A stretch of 64,000 nucleotides of DNA. Origin: Lachnospiraceae bacterium JLR.KK002 (GTDB lineage: Bacteria > Bacillota > Clostridia > Lachnospirales > Lachnospiraceae). Shown piece by piece: positions 61,914 through 64,000 of this stretch. A program made the position numbers and the translations under genes. Where the stretch lies: NCBI GenBank assembly GCA_036941025.1, contig JAYMNP010000001.1, positions 868,001 through 932,000 on the forward strand, read 5' to 3'. How positions within the stretch are numbered: position 1 is the stretch's first letter; each line of letters begins with the position of its first letter. The notes beneath the pieces were generated by a model that searched no databases, had not been told where the DNA came from, and saw only the letters and a program-made list of their open reading frames with translations.

Positions 61914-62525
61914 ATGTATTCTTATCTGAAAGGTGAACTGGTTGAGATTCTGGATGATATGATTGTAGTGGAAGTGAATGATATCGGTTACGAGGTTCAT
62001 ATTCCTGCCAGTATGACAGACCATTTTACCGGAACCGGCCAGACAGTTAAAGTTTATACTTACCTTCATGTAAAAGAAGAAGTAATGGAGCTGTACGGGT
62101 TTCTCACCAGAGATGACCGGAACATTTTCCGGCTGCTGCTGGGAGTCAGCGGAATAGGCCCCAAAGGCGCACTGGCGGTGTTGTCGGTAATGACGCCGGA
62201 CGATTTGCGTTTTGCGGTGCTGGGAGAGGATGCAAAAGCTATTGCAAAAGCTCCGGGAATCGGCAGCAAGACAGCGCAGAGAGTGATTCTTGAGTTAAAG
62301 GACAGGTTAAAGTTAGAAGATGTCCTGGAGCTGAAAACCGCCCATGTGGCAGCAGAACAGGCAGAATCCCTTTCCGGAATAAAGAGCGAAGCTGTTCAGG
62401 CACTGACTGCCCTGGGGTATTCCTCTTCAGAAGCCTTAAAGTCGGTAAACAGCGTGGAATTTACCCCGGATATTACCGTAGAAGAGGTGCTGAAGGCAGC
62501 TTTAAAGCAGATGGCATTGCTGTAG
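61914..62525 (+). CDS. ruvA: Holliday junction helicase subunit RuvA
   Basis: The 203-residue protein binds four-way DNA junctions and loads RuvB. It starts MYSYLKGELVEILDDMIVVEV (an OB fold), has the helix-hairpin-helix LLGVSGIGPKGALAVLS and KAPGIGSKTAQRVILELKD, and a C-terminal RuvB-binding domain (EAVQALTALGYSSSEA). It lies between miaB and ruvB, with GAGGAG before the ATG. Confidence 0.96.
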   Translation: MYSYLKGELVEILDDMIVVEVNDIGYEVHIPASMTDHFTGTGQTVKVYTYLHVKEEVMELYGFLTRDDRNIFRLLLGVSGIGPKGALAVLSVMTPDDLRFAVLGEDAKAIAKAPGIGSKTAQRVILELKDRLKLEDVLELKTAHVAAEQAESLSGIKSEAVQALTALGYSSSEALKSVNSVEFTPDITVEEVLKAALKQMALL

Positions 62526-62631
62526 CAGTTTGCCGGGAAATTCTGCTGCATGGTGACAGTAACGATGGTACCATGCCTGATGAATGGACGACGGAACATA
62601 ATGACAGTTAGATAAGAAAGGAATATCTTTC

Positions 62632-63624
62632 ATGGAAAAACGTGTGATTTCCACTCAGATTCAGGAAGAAGACCTGAAAATAGAGACCAGTCTGCGGCCC
62701 CGGCGGCTGGAGGAATATATTGGACAGGAAAAAGCGAAGAAAACGCTGAAAATTTATATTGAAGCGGCCAGAGGACGGAAAGAGTCTCTGGACCATGTGC
62801 TCTTTTACGGGCCTCCCGGACTGGGCAAAACCACCCTGGCCGGAATTATTGCAAATGAGATGGGAGTACATATGAAAATCACCTCCGGACCGGCCATAGG
62901 AAAGCCCGGAGAAATGGCGGCCATTTTAAGCGGGCTGCAGGAAGGGGACATTCTGTTTGTGGATGAAATCCATCGCCTGAACCGTCAGGTGGAAGAAGTG
63001 CTTTATCCTGCCATGGAAGATTATGTAATTGATATTATGATTGGAAAAGGAGCCGGCGCCCGTTCCATCCGCCTGGATCTGCCCCACTTCACCCTGGTGG
63101 GCGCAACCACACGGGCGGGTCTCCTTTCCGCACCTCTGAGAGACCGTTTCGGCGTGATACATCATCTGGAATTTTATAATCCGGAGGAATTAAAGACGAT
63201 TGTTCTGCATTCTGCCCGGAAGCTGGAAGTGGAAATTGACGAAGAAGGAGCGTTTGAGCTGGCAAGGCGCTCCAGAGGCACACCAAGACTGGCTAACCGC
63301 CTGCTGAAACGGGTGCGTGACTTTGCTCAGGTGAAATACGACGGGAAAATCACCAGGGAAGTGGCAGTATTTGCACTGGATTTACTGGAAGTGGATAAAT
63401 TTGGTCTGGACCAGAACGACCGGAATATTTTAATGACCATGATAGAAAAATTTCAGGGAGGCCCGGTAGGGCTTGATACCCTGGCAGCGGCTCTGGGGGA
63501 AGATTCCGGAACCATCGAAGATGTATACGAACCTTATCTGGTAAAAAACGGCTTTATCAACCGTACGCCCAAAGGACGAATGGTGACGGATTTTGCCTAC
63601 GGGCACTTTGGAATTGCAAAATAA
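62632..63624 (+). CDS. ruvB: Holliday junction branch-migration ATPase RuvB
   Basis: The 330-residue AAA+ motor drives branch migration with RuvA. Motifs: [13 protein letters not shown], Walker [12 protein letters not shown], Walker [12 protein letters not shown], sensor GATTRAGLL and the arginine region [22 protein letters not shown] lies upstream of the ATG, 106 bp after ruvA. Confidence 0.97.
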   Translation: MEKRVISTQIQEEDLKIETSLRPRRLEEYIGQEKAKKTLKIYIEAARGRKESLDHVLFYGPPGLGKTTLAGIIANEMGVHMKITSGPAIGKPGEMAAILSGLQEGDILFVDEIHRLNRQVEEVLYPAMEDYVIDIMIGKGAGARSIRLDLPHFTLVGATTRAGLLSAPLRDRFGVIHHLEFYNPEELKTIVLHSARKLEVEIDEEGAFELARRSRGTPRLANRLLKRVRDFAQVKYDGKITREVAVFALDLLEVDKFGLDQNDRNILMTMIEKFQGGPVGLDTLAAALGEDSGTIEDVYEPYLVKNGFINRTPKGRMVTDFAYGHFGIAK

Positions 63625-63701
63625 TGTTGTTTTTCTTTGGAAATCAGGTATAATGAAAAAGAACCGGGAAGATATTTGGGTTGTGAGGAAAGGATGAATG
63701 T

Positions 63702-64000
63702 ATGTCAGCAAAAACAAGTGCCGATGTTTTAATTGGAGGAAAAATTTATACGTTAAGCGGTTACGAGAGCGAAGATTATTTGCAGAAAGTGGCAAATTAT
63801 ATTAATAATAAAATAAATGAATTTGACGAGATGGAACAGTTCCGGCGTTTTCCGGTGGAAACCAAATCCACACTGGTACAGCTGAATATTGCAGATGATT
63901 ATTTTAAGGCCAGAGAACAGGCAGAGAAGCTGGACCGGGACGTAAGAGAGAAGGAAAAGGAACTGTATGAGTTAAAACATGAATTGATTTCTCTGAGAAT
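63702..64000 (+). CDS. zapA: cell division protein ZapA, N-terminal part
   Basis: The first 99 codons of a gene that leaves the window on the right. The protein begins MSAKTSADVLIGGKIYTLSG and has the DYLQKVANYINNKINE helix of ZapA, then a long coiled coil (AREQAEKLDRDVREKEKEL). ZapA bundles FtsZ filaments at midcell. ATG 63702 follows AGGAAAGG. Confidence 0.88.
   Translation, partial: MSAKTSADVLIGGKIYTLSGYESEDYLQKVANYINNKINEFDEMEQFRRFPVETKSTLVQLNIADDYFKAREQAEKLDRDVREKEKELYELKHELISLR

Overview
The window looks like a chromosome segment of a spore-forming anaerobic Firmicute, most likely Lachnospiraceae (Clostridia). Reasons: spore genes (gpr, spoIIP), an [FeFe] hydrogenase, a PPi-type phosphofructokinase, a GGGtGRT gene, InlB-repeat surface proteins and strong GGAGG-type ribosome binding sites. 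Most genes read left to right in tightly packed operons. No tRNA, rRNA or CRISPR array was seen.

Layout. (1) 1-6470: arginine biosynthesis. argG leaves to the left; argC, a GNAT acetyltransferase, argJ, a membrane protein, argB and argD run to the right. Both divergent promoters carry ArgR/AhrC-type boxes. argH lies apart at 33.8 kb. (2) 6.5-16.3 kb: an Rpn-like nuclease gene, a 2108-residue mosaic surface protein, a hemerythrin-response regulator fusion, a possible structured leader RNA and a DMT-type transporter. (3) 16.3-33 kb: comEA, a two-component system, a GerMN lipoprotein, comEC and holA; rpsT on the other strand; then gpr, spoIIP, corA, lepA, hemW and a LytTR/GHKL two-component pair. 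(4) 33-48 kb: queH, argH, asd, a MNT-HEPN toxin-antitoxin pair, a GltD-like flavoprotein with an [FeFe] hydrogenase, a DUF234-type ATPase, topB, a hexapeptide-repeat protein and an ABC exporter. (5) 48-50.3 kb: a structured inverted-repeat element, then an IscU-like scaffold protein and the GGGtGRT protein.

(6) 50.3-58.9 kb: an accessory island. The last 33 bp of the GGGtGRT gene are repeated 6.2 kb downstream with two silent differences, so the two copies look like attL and attR. Between them lie a frameshifted IS66 copy, truncated genes, hicAB, a serine recombinase and a frameshifted sigma factor. Four short repeats spaced 11-11-14 bp follow attL. A second, sequence-diverged set with the same 11-11-14 spacing follows attR, which suggests two related integrative elements used this site in tandem. 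No tyrosine integrase gene remains. Two multiply frameshifted pseudogenes follow. (7) 59-64 kb: housekeeping resumes with PPi-phosphofructokinase, miaB, ruvA, ruvB and the start of zapA.

Points most worth following: the tandem att architecture at the GGGtGRT gene; the uncharacterised IscU-like/GGGtGRT pair; the regulator-kinase-GerMN lipoprotein trio inside the competence operon, which recalls actinobacterial MtrAB-LpqB; the GltD/NuoF-type fusion beside the hydrogenase; short tandem duplications at gene junctions; and two structured intergenic elements (15.7 kb and 48.1 kb).
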